Assembly (NCBI RefSeq): GCF_023078275.1
Contig: NC_062978.1
Location: 23,335,883-23,399,882 of the forward strand
Direction of reading: 5' to 3'
Source of the DNA: Leguminivora glycinivorella
Lineage: Eukaryota; Arthropoda; Insecta; Lepidoptera; Tortricidae
DNA length: 64,000 nt
This document shows positions 35,901 to 45,835 of this stretch, piece after piece. The notes beneath the pieces were generated by a model. The model was not told the origin of the DNA. It ran no database searches and saw nothing but the letters and a program-made list of their open reading frames with translations. Positions within the stretch are counted from its first letter, which is position 1, and the number at the start of each line of letters is the position of its first letter. The translations under genes were made by a program, and so were the position numbers.

Positions 35901-36478
35901 CCCAGAAGATGCCTGTTCACTCTTGATTTGAAGGTTTAAAGATATAATCCTTCTAAGAGCCCGTTCAAGTATTACGTAAACACTATAGGGGGGGTTAAGA
36001 TCTTTACTTTGCTCATTTCTCATGACTTGGGTGAACATTGGGGTCTAGATGATGACAACGTCAACCGTAGTCATTTACTTTAAAATAAAAACCGGCCACG
36101 TGCGAGTCAGACTCGCCCACAGAGGGTTCCGTGCAAACTTTTTATGTATGTAAGTATGTATTTATCTATTTAAGTATGTATATCGTCGCTTAGCACCCAT
36201 AGTACAAGCTTTGCTTAGTTTTGGGCTAAGTTTATCCGTGTAAGGTGTCCCCAATATTTATTTATTATTTATTTATTATTAATAGTAAAGGTTACTTAGG
36301 CACCTGCCGCGATAGCAAGACATTGGCAAGACACTGGTTCGATTCCTGGTCTGAAATCTTGGTCACTTTTTCTAAATATATTGCATTTATTTCAGTTTAC
36401 ATTTGAATTTGTTTCAGGGATGAATCAAAAATTGTCTCGTCTGGAAACTTCGTATCTGTATACACCATCAAGCCCTGA
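26907..36478 (+). CDS. GNAT-like acyltransferase-family protein (6 exons, 282 aa)
   Basis: Exons 26907-27068, 27620-27785, 28583-28800, 29383-29513, 35704-35814, 36418-36478. All boundaries are GT-AG, phases 0,1,0,2,2 close exactly, stop TGA, and AATAAA follows at 36605. Residues 1-54 look like a mitochondrial presequence: no acidic run at the start, Arg/Lys spread through it, and RNYS at 38-41 resembling a processing site. Then RVRLARPSDVPRVLKFVRDH (the usual N-terminal beta-alpha of GNAT proteins) and DYVARTLAQGHSMLAEQTPN. The segment expected to be the acetyl-CoA loop reads VTLIVPPDKPKSAEIAQALA, without the Gly-x-Gly. The last part is LEELNLKKVWFVSYRIVD. Family membership rests on pattern memory; the altered loop may mean weakened or different activity. 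Intron 4 is 6.2 kb of tandem repeats. Confidence 0.75.
28857..28935 (-). repeat. partial SINE copy in intron 3
   Basis: Contains GACTGCCATCTGACCTTCCA and CCTTATTGGGATTAGTCCGG, the centre of the SINE family; head and tail are missing. Confidence 0.7.
29139..29186. repeat. perfect 22-bp-arm hairpin
   Basis: AAGTAAAGATAGGCGCGTCA-AC, four-base loop CAAT, then the exact reverse complement. It lies in intron 3 of the plus-strand acetyltransferase-like gene. Confidence 0.95.
29521..29745. repeat. LINE-tail-like dispersed repeat
   Basis: CCCACTGCTGGGCAAAGACC and GGCAGACATGGCCTGCCCAG resemble blocks in the 59935-60150 repeat (CTGCTGGGCAAAGGCCTCCC; GGCAGACGTGACCAGCCCAG). These phrases recur at the 3' ends of lepidopteran LINEs. 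No reading frame kept. Confidence 0.5.
29934..31075. repeat. GC-rich tandem array, ~442-bp unit, with internal palindromes
   Basis: GCGTGCTTGGGAGCACTCT recurs at 29934, 30377 and 30818 (443 and 441 apart): two full units and a partial third. Each full unit contains a long palindrome: GAAGTTGGAGCTTAAACACG ... AAGTGTCTT before, and its reverse complement after, a GC-rich centre, plus many GGCCTTCGGCC blocks. A run of GCTTTTG-type repeats (29815-29930) leads in. Reading frames through it are compositional by-products. Confidence 0.9.
31094..32180. repeat. tandem array of ~280-bp units
   Basis: GGTAGGGAAATTTGACTTTG starts units at 31094 and 31376 (282 bases apart, very similar). Two or more diverged units follow from about 31646 and 31918 with shared phrases AAAGTCGGCCATTTTGA, CGCGCTCGGA and ATGCCATTCGATGGACCTC; decayed remnants run on to about 32350. 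In intron 4 of the plus-strand acetyltransferase-like gene. Confidence 0.85.
32920..33305 (-). repeat. inverted copy of the tRNA-like repeat unit
   Basis: Reverse copy of the unit present at 35020-35640, including CTCTGGTGCCTGAGGCTGGA and ATGGCGCTGCTAAATCAATT. The tRNA-like core is on the minus strand at 33114-33041. Confidence 0.8.
33041..33114 (-). repeat. tRNA-like sequence 1 (repeat-borne)
   Basis: 74 bases with A-box-like GTGGCCGAGCGT and B box GGTTCGATTCC. It folds as a tRNA: T-arm GCTGG/CCAGC and anticodon stem TCTCC/GGAGA with loop CGCGATT. Position 33 is G rather than T and the variable arm is short, so it is probably a tRNA-derived repeat head rather than a working tRNA. Confidence 0.6.
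33306..35008. repeat. long dispersed repeat with internal ~440-bp duplication
   Basis: Begins TAGCTTTTACCCGCGGCTTC (a shorter relative begins at 39477) and ends CTTCTTCTTTTATATATTTAG. The block from TTAGTGCTCCTCTTATGGCT to CAGTCAGTCAGTCAATATCT (34098-34545) is followed by a diverged second copy (about 34555-35000) ending in the same GTTGATATGTCAGTCAGTCA. Confidence 0.7.
33794..34068 (+). repeat. C-rich hexamer array (CCCTAT/CCCTAG/CCCTAA/CCCTGT)n
   Basis: About 45 degenerate six-base units dominated by CCCTAT and CCCCGT, including three consecutive CCCTAA units at about 34006-34023 and CCCTGT at the right edge. It translates to Pro-Ile/Ser repeats but has no gene context. Confidence 0.95.
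35136..35209 (+). repeat. tRNA-like sequence 2 (repeat-borne)
   Basis: Same fold as copy 1; anticodon loop CGCGATT with CGA at the anticodon position; followed by ACCA. Confidence 0.55.
35514..35587 (+). repeat. tRNA-like sequence 3 (repeat-borne)
   Basis: Same as copy 2 but the anticodon stem reads TCTCC/GAAGA, which breaks a pair, arguing against function. Confidence 0.55.
35818..35945 (+). repeat. LINE-tail repeat, copy 1
   Basis: AAATGGGCTTACTCTTGACC to AAGATGCCTGTTCACTCTTG; its reverse copy is at 56640-56740, where it ends in a long A run. It immediately follows exon 5 of the plus-strand acetyltransferase-like gene. Confidence 0.7.
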
Positions 36479-36479
36479 C

Positions 36480-38700
36480 ACAGATGACCCCCGATAGAGT
36501 AAGCAAATGGAACCAAATGCAGTAAATCTACAGCAATTCACAATCAAAGTCACTACGTAAATTAATAGCCACCATTTTAATTGGTGGCTTTATGACGGCT
36601 TGCTAATAAATATCTTTTTTATAAACTTTGTTTTTTTTTAGAAATTTCTATAAACTTAACTTTTCTGTTTACCACTAAGTAGCAATTAACCCAACCTTTT
36701 TTATTAGGTCCCTTAAGAATAAAGGTTAATTGACAAAATAAGACTAATCCGATCCGCACGGCTACTTTATATGTTTAACAAAAGCTTAATCAAACAAAAA
36801 ACAGTTTAAAAAGCTTTTTAATGTTTTCTTTTTAGATTGTGATTTTTTCTAACAGTTCCGCTTCGCTAAGTGGTGTTTTCCGTGATAAATGCCCGAAAAC
36901 ATCCATAACTACTTACCGTAAAAACTTTAAGACCAAACACAATTTTTTGTTTCATTTTGAGGAAGACATTTAATCGGTAACCAACTTATTTTGCAAGAAT
37001 ACAACGACCCCAAACATTCGGCAAAGACCCTAAAAAGCTACAAACACGGCCGCCGACGGCGTATCCGCTGTTTAGTATATATGCTCTGAAGAGTGAAGTA
37101 AAAACCCTAACTGAACAAACAAAAACACCTAATAATGTAAGTCTAGAACCTATTAGCCTAGGGACAATTAACAATTCTCGACGAATAAGTAGAGATTTCG
37201 TATACATAATGCCATTAGCACACTTTTTAATTCCTAATGAACAAGAAATTAGTCTACATCTTCTTCTTTTTTTATCAAATGCAAGCCTAGTTCAGTCGTT
37301 TCATAGACTAGCTTCGACCTTGCACAAATTGTTGCAACGTTGCATATAATTGCAGCAACCTGTCTAGAACGTCCATTCAAGCAAAAACAGAATGAAAGTA
37401 AATCAATCTTCACAATAGTTATTGTTAAAGAGAGCCCACAGATCACATACTACTAGATGGTGCGTGTATTAGGTAGGTACCTACTCGTAATTAAGATGAC
37501 TATCTTTACCAGTAGCATCCAGTCTCATTTAAGATAAATAAGCTAAAAAGGTTTTTCAATAAATTGTTTTAGGTACGCATACATTCGTTTAAGTAAATCT
37601 GATCTGTTTTGATTATTTTTTGCTTAAATGGAGCTAAATGAAACGATTACTTAATTTTTTTAAGTAATACCTATTTTCTCTTTTGATTCACTAATCAAAA
37701 AACTAAAAAACTAAAGGCTGTTACTATTTAAAAAAGCCACAGTATTACATTCTGAAGGATCTCGAGGTTTCTTAGCTTACAATGATGTTCAAGAAAGGTA
37801 CAATTTTACAAACTAGGCCATATTTGTTATAATTGAATTTTAAACTGTCTAAGTAAGAAATGAAGTCCCTTCATTCTATTCAAAGTTCATTAAACAATAC
37901 GAAATCTGTTGGACTAAAGTCTATGGCTGCATCGAATCTAATTTATTGGAAAATGAAAGATGTTATGACACCCGTGGCCAATCATATTCCGGTTCAGAAT
38001 TGTAACGGTTTTAATGTAGCGGAAATGAGGCCTATTGTTTTTTCTGTTTTTTTTTTGTGAATCTAGCGCAACTAGGCAATTTTTTGGCGTTTATGCACAA
38101 AAAATAATGATGTTTTTGAATCCTGTATCACTGTTCCTTTGTACAGTTGTTATTTAGATAGTTTTCAACAACCAAGGCTCTCGTAAATAAATATCTTAAT
38201 ACCTAATATACCTTTTTACAAAGTGTTTCTTTAAAAATATTTTAGGAAATTGGCCACTGCGATAAGCTTTTGCATCAATCCAGTTATTGTACTTCCAACA
38301 AAAAACTTTTCTAATAAAATATTATTTTTTGTCGAATCACATCGAATAGCGGAAAATAGAGAAAAAAACTATGTCTCTGACGAGATTACATCCTTTTTAC
38401 AGACAAAATAATGTCTCAATACTCAGAGAAATTCAACGAATTAATTCAAAATGATGCCATATTCTAGATTGTTCAACGGTTTGTCAACCTTTGCTCAATT
38501 TCTGTATTTAAATGTCTAATAAATGCAACACTTTGCCCGTTTCGCTTGAGATACTGCAATTGATACGTTTAAAAAATGACCTTTCTTTATAAACTGACAA
38601 ACTTTTAACTGCACAATAGTAGTTCTTGTACCTTTTTGTTAAGGTTGAAGAATAGTTAGTAATTTTGACAGTTATATAGGGTTATTCTTGTGAAAGATCT
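36480..38700. other. AT-rich intergenic stretch, nothing recognised
   Basis: Apart from AATAAA at 36605 (likely polyadenylation signal of the upstream gene), no exon, array or shared repeat was recognised. Confidence 0.45.
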
Positions 38701-38722
38701 AGTGGATGTAATGTTTGATTTG

Positions 38723-38777
38723 TATAAAATAAGTAGCTGTTGCTGATTTCTGTTCGTTAGTGCTGCGTTTGGATAAG
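38723..38777 (+). promoter_or_regulatory. TATA/initiator and candidate non-coding first exon
   Basis: TATAAAAT at 38723 is followed 34 bases later by TTAGTGC, an initiator-like site, and a consensus donor AAG|GTGAGT at 38777/38778. This would give a ~20-base leader exon spliced to the acceptor TTCTTCAG at 39316, as is common for insect cuticle-type genes. Confidence 0.45.
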
Positions 38778-39321
38778 GTGAGTTTGTCTTTAAATTATTA
38801 AATCGTAATTTTCAAAAATAAATAGATTACGATTAAAGTCGTCGTAATAGGTACCTCTTACCTGCAGGAACATTTTATTTTAAGCGACCTTATTTCAGTG
38901 AGCTTTGTGTGCCTTCCCTTTTGTCAGCAAGCGCCGCAAACCAGGTCTCATCGACGAACTTGCGACCATCTCCAACGCACTTTAACCACTCCGTCCGCTT
39001 CTCCGCAAGCTTCTCCCAGTTTTGGTAGTCGATTGGTAGTGTGTGCAAATAGACAATAGAAAACGGCCAAATTGATCAAAAATGACTGTATCGAGTTGAA
39101 AAGTGCACAGTACCTAGGTTTTTAGATATTACGATACCTTTATGTTCTCCCATTTAGTCGCGCTAATCGATTTGAAATGTAATTACATCACACACACACA
39201 TTAATATTGATAACTGACCAAGCTTACTATACTTAGTTACTGTCGTTTTAGTATTAGCAAAACACATCTTTATTGTGTGAAATCTCTTTGTAAAATATAT
39301 TCTTCAAATTCTTCAGGTACT

Positions 39322-40665
39322 ATGGCGTTCAAACTCCTACTCTTGGCAGCTATGCTGCAGCTAGCAACATGTAAACCGACCTTAACACTGGGAGACATGG
39401 AAATAGCCGACGATACGGAGGCAGTCGGGTCTTATGTGAGAGAAGTGCGGGCAGCGGCGGTAAGTTACCAATATAACTAGCTTTTTCCCGCGGCTTCGCA
39501 CGTGTTAGAAAGAGACAAAAAACCTATGTCACTCTCCATCCCTTCAACTATCTCCACTTTAAAAATCACCTCAATTCGTCGCTTCCTTTGGCCGTGAAAG
39601 ACGGACAAACAAACAGACACACACACTTTCCCATTTATATTATTAGTATGGATGGATAGAACAGTTGAAATATTGAATTACTGAACTTTTGGCAGACATC
39701 TTTTGAAATTAGATTATCTAGATTAAACATCTTTCTTTGTAAATTTAAACCCTCGCAACTTCAATATTAGAATTTTTGCTTATTCGGTAATCAATGCTGG
39801 CACGTGCGGTTAAACAACTACTTTGCCCCCTTGTGGAACAAATAACTATTTCTACTAATTTAGTATTCCAACTTTTGTCACAGCCCGAGGATTACCACAA
39901 ATCGTACGAGAACGAGGGAGATGGAGAGATCGGATACTCTCGCAAGAAGCAGGGAGGAGGCAAGAAGGGATACCAGCACTTCGACAGCTACCATAAGAAG
40001 GTGAGGTCACAATCACGTGATAAATGTGTGTGCCCAGTCCAGGGAGTCACGTGGTCAATTTGTATGGCCAACCTAAGCTCCAAAAATAAATTACTTCCTA
40101 AAATTGATCTCCCCCTGTTAACTATTCACTAAGACGATTTTTTTTTCAGGCGGGCGACAACTACGAATTCGAAAAGCAAGACTCCTTCGGACACGACGAC
40201 GGTGGCAACAAGGGCGCATACAGCCACAACCACGAAAGAAAAGTTAAGGCTGACCAAACTGACCATGGCGACCATTCTGGCGCCTACAGCTACAACCATG
40301 AAAGAAAAGAAAAAGGTGACCAAACTGACCATTCTGACGACTATAATAAGGACTTTAGGGACGCTGGTGACGAACAGGGCGCGCATAGTCACCAATACGC
40401 GAGCATACTTACATTGGGTGGCAACGTTTATAAAGATAGAAATAGGGAGGCAAATGAAAATCAGGGAGCTCACAGCCACCAATATCAAAGAATAGTGGGT
40501 AATTCTAATGACTATGGTAATGTTAATGACTATAATAGGGCCAATGACGATTATCAGGAGGTGTATGACGATTATGACGGAAATGAGGAGGAAGGGCGCT
40601 CAGCTAAGATTAGGCGTCCTCGTCCATGGAAGTTTATTAGGCGACTTGTTAGGTGGTTCTTTTAA
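39322..40665 (+). CDS. secreted His/Tyr/Gly-rich protein with cationic C-terminus (3 coding exons, 256 aa)
   Basis: Exons 39322-39459, 39884-40000 and 40150-40665, all phase 0 with GT-AG borders; stop TAA at 40663-40665, AATAAA at about 40792. ATG 39322 follows a splice acceptor by 5 bases and opens a signal peptide (MAFKLLLLAAMLQLATC). The mature part is His/Tyr/Lys/Gly-rich with repeated NKGAYSHNHERK / SGAYSYNHERK and QGAHSHQY, then an acidic stretch (DDYDGNEEEG) and a final strongly basic, aromatic tail RRPRPWKFIRRLVRWFF. Composition and exon style resemble the 546-aa gene upstream, so both may belong to one insect family of secreted matrix or cuticle-type proteins. Function unknown; the tail looks like a membrane-active peptide. 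Three downstream exons suggest alternative endings. Confidence 0.8.
39477..39655 (+). repeat. short relative of the CCCGCGGCTTCG repeat
   Basis: CTAGCTTTTTCCCGCGGCTT to TATATTATTAGTATGGATGG; the left end matches that of the 33306-35008 repeat. It lies in intron 1 of the 256-aa gene's coding part. Confidence 0.6.
39752..39851 (-). repeat. family-4-related repeat end
   Basis: Shares GGCACGTGCGGTTAAACAAC and CTTTGCCCCCTTGTGGAACA with 12460-12553 and 20455-20575; it ends 30 bases before exon 2 of the 256-aa gene. Confidence 0.6.
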
Positions 40666-40861
40666 AAGAAAAGTTTTATAAGAAAATGATAATATATATA
40701 GTTAATAGTTATTAACGATGAAGCTCTCCATGAAACCTCAAACATTTTAATGATCAGAAACATGGTAGGTTTATACCATACAGACTATTCAAATAAAAGT
40801 GTGTCTGCACATTATAAGCAGCAGACTAATCACTAAATTTTGCTTTTATTTGTCAGATTTA

Positions 40862-41130
40862 TACAGGGTGATTCATGAGTCGTGAGCAGGAGTAATGATG
40901 TGCCGACGGAAAGTTTCCAAAATTCTGAAATTTTCACATAGGAAAACTTCGAAAACTTTCCAAACTTTGTATGGATGGAAATTCCCTTTATTTTTCGTGA
41001 AAGTGTCGTGAATTTTTCAAGAAATTTAAGATATTTTTGGAAAGTTTCCGCAACTTGCACATCATTAAGCAGGAGTGAACAAGGTACTACCTGGGGAGGT
41101 CCACACTGAGCAACTTTCATAATGGGGCAA
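40862..41130. repeat. possible MITE end with ACAGGGTG
   Basis: Starts TACAGGGTGATTCATGAGTC and contains repeated AAGTTTCC-type phrases (GGAAAGTTTCCAAAATT; TGGAAAGTTTCCGCAAC). A matching right end was not found. Confidence 0.35.
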
Positions 41131-41513
41131 CACTGAATTGTGATTTTTTTTTTCTTAACTATGACTTAATTGATAGGTAGGTACTTAATTGATAGCTAAT
41201 TATCAATTACGTTCTAATTATGACTTAATTGATAATATCTAATGGTGGTCGTTGCCTATACCATTTTACAATGTAGTAAGCACATATCGAAATCGAATAG
41301 AATTTTACATATCAATAAGTTGAATTTATGCCTACTTACAAACTTCGTTTTAATGTCATCTACTTTGTCAAGCGATCGCAATCGTAAATACAAGCGGGTA
41401 TCTGTTATATTTTATTGAGAATGATAACTAAACTTAGTGTTTTTTTTTATTTTGCAATAAACTGTTTGTTATAAATTATCGCTGTTTCATTTATCTAATG
41501 TGTTTGTTTACAG

Positions 41514-41604
41514 CCAAGAAGGAGAAGTACAGAGAGCCGGAGTACGAAGCGGAAGAAAGAAGCAGCGGAGAACAGAAGGATGATCATACCCATGAGGAGT
41601 TAAA
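41514..41604 (+). CDS. internal coding exon, probable alternative part of the 256-aa gene
   Basis: Flanked by acceptor TTTGTTTACAG and donor GTAAGT; enters in phase 1, leaves in phase 2. Encodes KKEKYREPEYEAEERSSGEQ then KDDHTHEEL, the same acidic/basic secreted style. It could join to one of several phase-1 GGT sites in exon 40150-40665 (for example GTGG|GTAATT at 40498), or belong to a separate gene. Confidence 0.6.
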
Positions 41605-42279
41605 GTAAGTTTTACATTGCCTATTTCCTTAAAGTGTTTAATGTGGGATGGTCTAACACTGCTAGCTTTAAACGGTGTTGTAGGTATAAAACAGAAAAAA
41701 TACATTTAATAATACCTAAAAGCAATCATGACTAAAAAAATGGAAGCAATAGCCACGACCGAACTCGATATTGATAAAAATTAACTGGAACATATTTGAC
41801 ATGACACACACACACCAGCCGTTACCTTTAGGTATTTAATTTTTACTTTTGGTATTTAATTTTTAAATTTTTACTTGGTACTTTTAGGTATTTAATAAAC
41901 GTAAACATATAATTTGTACATTTTCGGGTAGTTACAAAGCCAACTAAAATAGAAAACCAAGCAGATCTGTCAGCGTGCGACCTGTTTTTAACCGTTTATT
42001 TGATCGTGTAATCTTTTCATTTAGGTAATTACTCTAAACTGGCATAAGGAGCCTTTTGAGGGTAGATTTTATTTACTTTTATTTAAATGCCTAAAAATAC
42101 AGACCATAAGTACCTACGTACTTAATTACCTATTTATAATTTAGCTAGTCAATAAAATTGCTGAACTTCACGCTTTTGCGGTTTTTTAATTATTATAATA
42201 TATTACTTTCCTATAAACAGCAGGTTTGCTAGATTATGTATTATTCTTAGCTGCTTATAAAATTACGCTTTTATTATAG

Positions 42280-42400
42280 ATCGCTTCTTGAGAGTGTTGA
42301 AGCTTTGGAAGATGAAATTCCCTTCCCTATAAGAAAACGAAGAGATCTTACCTCGCACAGAAAACAGAAAATACCTATTTTAGCCATGAAAGTATTCTAA
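42280..42400 (+). CDS. alternative terminal exon A
   Basis: Acceptor TTTATTATAG; accepts phase 2 from exon 41514-41604. Encodes SLLESVEALEDEIPFPIRKR then RDLTSHRKQKIPILAMKVF and stops at 42398-42400. It contains an RKRR dibasic site. AATAAA lies about 75 bases downstream (42474). Confidence 0.55.
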
Positions 42401-42700
42401 TGTCAGAGGTGAGATGAAAAGAGACTTGTTTATTTAGGTATCATATTACTACTTACTGAAATTTATTAAATTAAATAAACCTTAAAAAATAATGCTGCAC
42501 GCACGATATTCCGGCACTAACTGTTTATCGATAGAAAAATCCGTCAAAATAAAAAAAAAGTTGGCTAAAGACAATTTGAATTTCGCGCCTTTTTTACTGA
42601 CAAACTGGATGTGCCAGATTTTATTTTGGAGGTATCATAGATTAGAAGGTCCACACTACATATTACCTTTTTTTATTTACCAACCAATTTTCTTTTTCAG

Positions 42701-42806
42701 AGAGGGCGCAAGCGATGGCAACGGCGGGGTCGAAGCACACGGCCACGACCCGAGAGATTACGTCCTTCCCGAGAAATATATCGAAGGAGATGAATACAAA
42801 TACTAG
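42701..42806 (+). CDS. alternative terminal exon B
   Basis: Acceptor TTCTTTTTCAG; also accepts phase 2. Encodes EGASDGNGGVEAHGHDPRDY then VLPEKYIEGDEYKY, stop TAG 42804-42806, AATAAA about 15 bases later. Gly/His/Asp-rich, in keeping with the 256-aa gene. Confidence 0.6.
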
Positions 42807-43514
42807 AATAGACTTAGTTAAATAAATACTTGACTGATAGTATTTAGGGATGGGTAGTAATAAGTTTGTTATTGCATGTATTAAACAGCATTTTTATAAT
42901 TATTGTTATTATGTTTATTTACTGTCACACAACACACAAATTAGCTGAAATAAAAACAATTCCCAAAATATAGCCATTCAAACAGGTTTGTCACTAGAAA
43001 AAGGCACAACGAAATTCCAAGTTTGTGATGGAGCTATAAACATTCATATTTTTTTCTTGTAACTCATTTGTAACTTATATGACCGTACTACATTGTTAAG
43101 AGGCCTTATTCCTAAAGACGAGCGTTTTTTGCAAAATAGAACCTTTTTCATTCAAAATTATAAAGAAACTATAAATGATTATTAAAAAAATGATAATGTT
43201 CCTAAAAGTACATATCTTAAGCTAGAAAGTCAATTGGTACTACTTTAAAATATGTCTTTTTATACTTCCGAAAAATCAGTTTTTTCGGAAGACGTTTTCA
43301 ATTTTCATAGTGGGATAGCTCGTTTAGAATCGTGATTGTGCTGTTAAAAATGTTATTTGGGGTAATAAATGATCACAATCCTATTTGTTATATCCTGTAC
43401 GAGTTAGCTAATACTTTGACATTTTAAGATTTACTTGAAATGGTGGATAAATAACCTTCCGTATCCTCCCCATTTTTTCGATAAAAAGAGGTTTACATTA
43501 TGTATTTTGGGACC

Positions 43515-44335
43515 AGGATGAGGTTCTGGTTCTCATGATGATGGAGTCAGGCAGGAGATGTTCAACAGAACTGCTATTCTACTTATCATAACTCCACCAT
43601 GTTTGGGCTCATTAGATTTGGGCTGATGAGCACCATCGATCTAGATGAGGTCCAAGGTCTCATGATGGAGTCAGGAGGTGGTCAACAGAACTGCTATTCT
43701 CCTCATCATAACCCCATCATGTTTGGGCTCATTAGATTTGGGCTGACGAGCACCATCGAACTAGATGAGGTCCAAGGTCTCATGACGGGGTCAGGAAGTG
43801 GCCAACAGAACTGCTATTCTCCTCATCATAACCCCATCATGTTCGGGCTCATTAGATTTGGGCTGACGAGCACCATCGAACTAGATGAGGTCCAAGGTCT
43901 CATGATGGAGTCAGGAGGTGGTCAACAGAACTGCTATTCTCCTCATCATAACCCCATCATGTTTGGGCTCATTAGATTTGGGCTGACGAGCACCATCGAA
44001 CTAGATGAGGTCCAGGGTCTCATGATGGAGTCAGGAGGTGGTCAACAGAACTGCTATTCTCCTCATCATAACCCCATCATGTTTGGGCTCATTAGATTTG
44101 GGCTGACGAGCACCACCGAACTAGATGAGGTCCAAGGTCTTATGACGGGGTCAGGAGGTGGCCAACAGAACTGCTATTCTCCTCATCATAACCCCATCAT
44201 GTTCGGGCTCATTAGATTTGGGCTGACGAGCACCATCGAACTAGATGAGGTCCAAGGTCTCATGATGGAGTCAGGAGGTGGTCAACAGAACTGCTATTCT
44301 CCTCATCATAACCCCATCATGTTTGGGCTCATTAT
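43515..44335 (+). repeat. exact 120-bp tandem array with one open frame across it
   Basis: Units begin CATCATGTTTGGGCTCATTA at about 43597, 43717, 43837, 43957, 44077, 44197 and 44317, i.e. 120 bases each, with about 95-99% identity; a diverged unit precedes them. Because 120 is divisible by three, 43599-44390 reads 263 residues of a 40-residue repeat (FGLIRFGLTSTIELDEVQGL...). There is no signal peptide, splice or promoter context. The array ends against a truncated (GTCY)n element. Confidence 0.95.
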
Positions 44336-44379
44336 AAATATGTGGAAGGTCGTTAATAATAATAAATGTTTTATTATTA

Positions 44380-44562
44380 TATCGCTATAACTTTTGAACC
44401 ATATGTTAATAAATATGAAAAAAATCACAAAAGTAGAACTTTACAAAGACTTTCTTTGAAAATTTGTTTTGAACTTTATAGGTTAGTTTTTGAGAAAAAT
44501 ACGGAAAACTACGGAACCCTACACTGAGCGTGGCCCGACACGCTTTTGGCCGGTTTTTATTT
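44380..44562 (+). repeat. (GTCY)n MITE-like element, right end only
   Basis: From AACTTTTGAACCATATGTTA to CGCTTTTGGCCGGTTTTTA. The left two-thirds are missing, with the 120-bp array in their place. Confidence 0.8.
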
Positions 44563-44865
44563 TATTTTAATACTTTTCTGTGCTATTCATACATAGCCAC
44601 CCTAGGGGATTCAGTATTGACAGCTTCTTTTTTTCTTTCTGCATATATTTGTTTCCGCTTTTAAGTTTATTGTAAATAAGACTGCTTGCACTTACATTGA
44701 GATTATAATTACATAATGCTATTAAATTAAATCTAATGAAGCGTTGTTTTATTTCCTAAATCTCAAAACCCTTTAAATCGAATATGTATAGTAATGAGCA
44801 AAAATTTTACCGCAGGCTTTCCAAACCAACGATGCTTGATCAGCTACTTTTAGAACGAACATGTA

Positions 44866-45792
44866 CACCGTGTCCAATAAGTCCGAATACTCACATTTTA
44901 CCTCAGTTCTAAAGATATAGGGATCACAGGCCATCAAATTCTTATTTAAACTGAAGAGTATATTCCTTTTAATAAAATACAAGCACAAAGTTCATGAAAT
45001 TTCCGAAGTGTCTAAGAAAAACAAAGAGGTAAAGTGCCAACAAAATACTTGCTCGGCACGCAGGTGACGAGTTATTTTTTATAAGCAGAATCTGTATGTG
45101 ATAAAACAGACGCCACGTGTCCAAAATAAACTATTATGGGTACCGAGGATAGATAACGTTCCGGGCAACTAGAAAAATGTGCCTAGGTTCCAGAGCTCAC
45201 CATCGGCCCAGGTGTGGGATGCAGTATGTAAGCGAGGTAAACTACCTTCAGTACTTACAGATAAAAGCGTTAAAATCAACGTTTTTTTCTTTAAAACCAA
45301 GGTTTTGGAGAAAAAAATGCCTTAAAGTTAAAAAGGATGCTTGGGAATGAGTATCATGTGTCCCAACAAGACGCACCTCCAGCACATTCGGCAAATGGTA
45401 TTCTAGCGTAGTTTCAGACTAATTTGGCAGTTTTTTATCCGAAACATGAGTGGCCACCCAGGCCTCCAGGTTTAGGCGTATTAGACTACTTTGTATGGTC
45501 ATACATGCTTTGAAGACTAAATTTTTATAAAATCATAAACCTAGATCATTTCAAAAAGATTATTGAGAGTATTTGGGATGAAATGTGAAGAAAACGGTGC
45601 GTGCCGCGTGTGATCCGTTTGAGAAGCGTTTGAGGCTGGTAAACAAGTTAATGCTGGAGTTATTCCAAAACATTTGTTGTGAATGTAGTAAATAAGAGTG
45701 CCATTCATAAAATATAATAATAATGTAGTAACTATTTGTTCATTTTGTTTTATTGGCTATTTGTGCTGTATTCAAACTTATTGGACACGGTG
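44866..45792 (+). pseudogene. fossil Tc1-like transposon
   Basis: Terminal inverted repeats CACCGTGTCCAATAAGT (left) and ACTTATTGGACACGGTG (right, with one or two differences), each flanked by TA. Inside, 45363-45640 still reads a degraded catalytic region: FQQDAPPAHSANG and WPPRPPGLGVLDYFVW, matching the second Asp block and the third acidic block of Tc1-type transposases. Several stops and frame changes; 927 bases is short of a full element. Confidence 0.8.
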
Positions 45793-45835
45793 TACATATT
45801 TTGATTTTCACCCTTTAAAATGTTTCTAAGACGCA

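Noticed and set aside
37860..38060. 66-residue frame MKSLHSIQ...
   Set aside because: No splice sites, signal peptide or repeat to support it; AT-rich chance frame.
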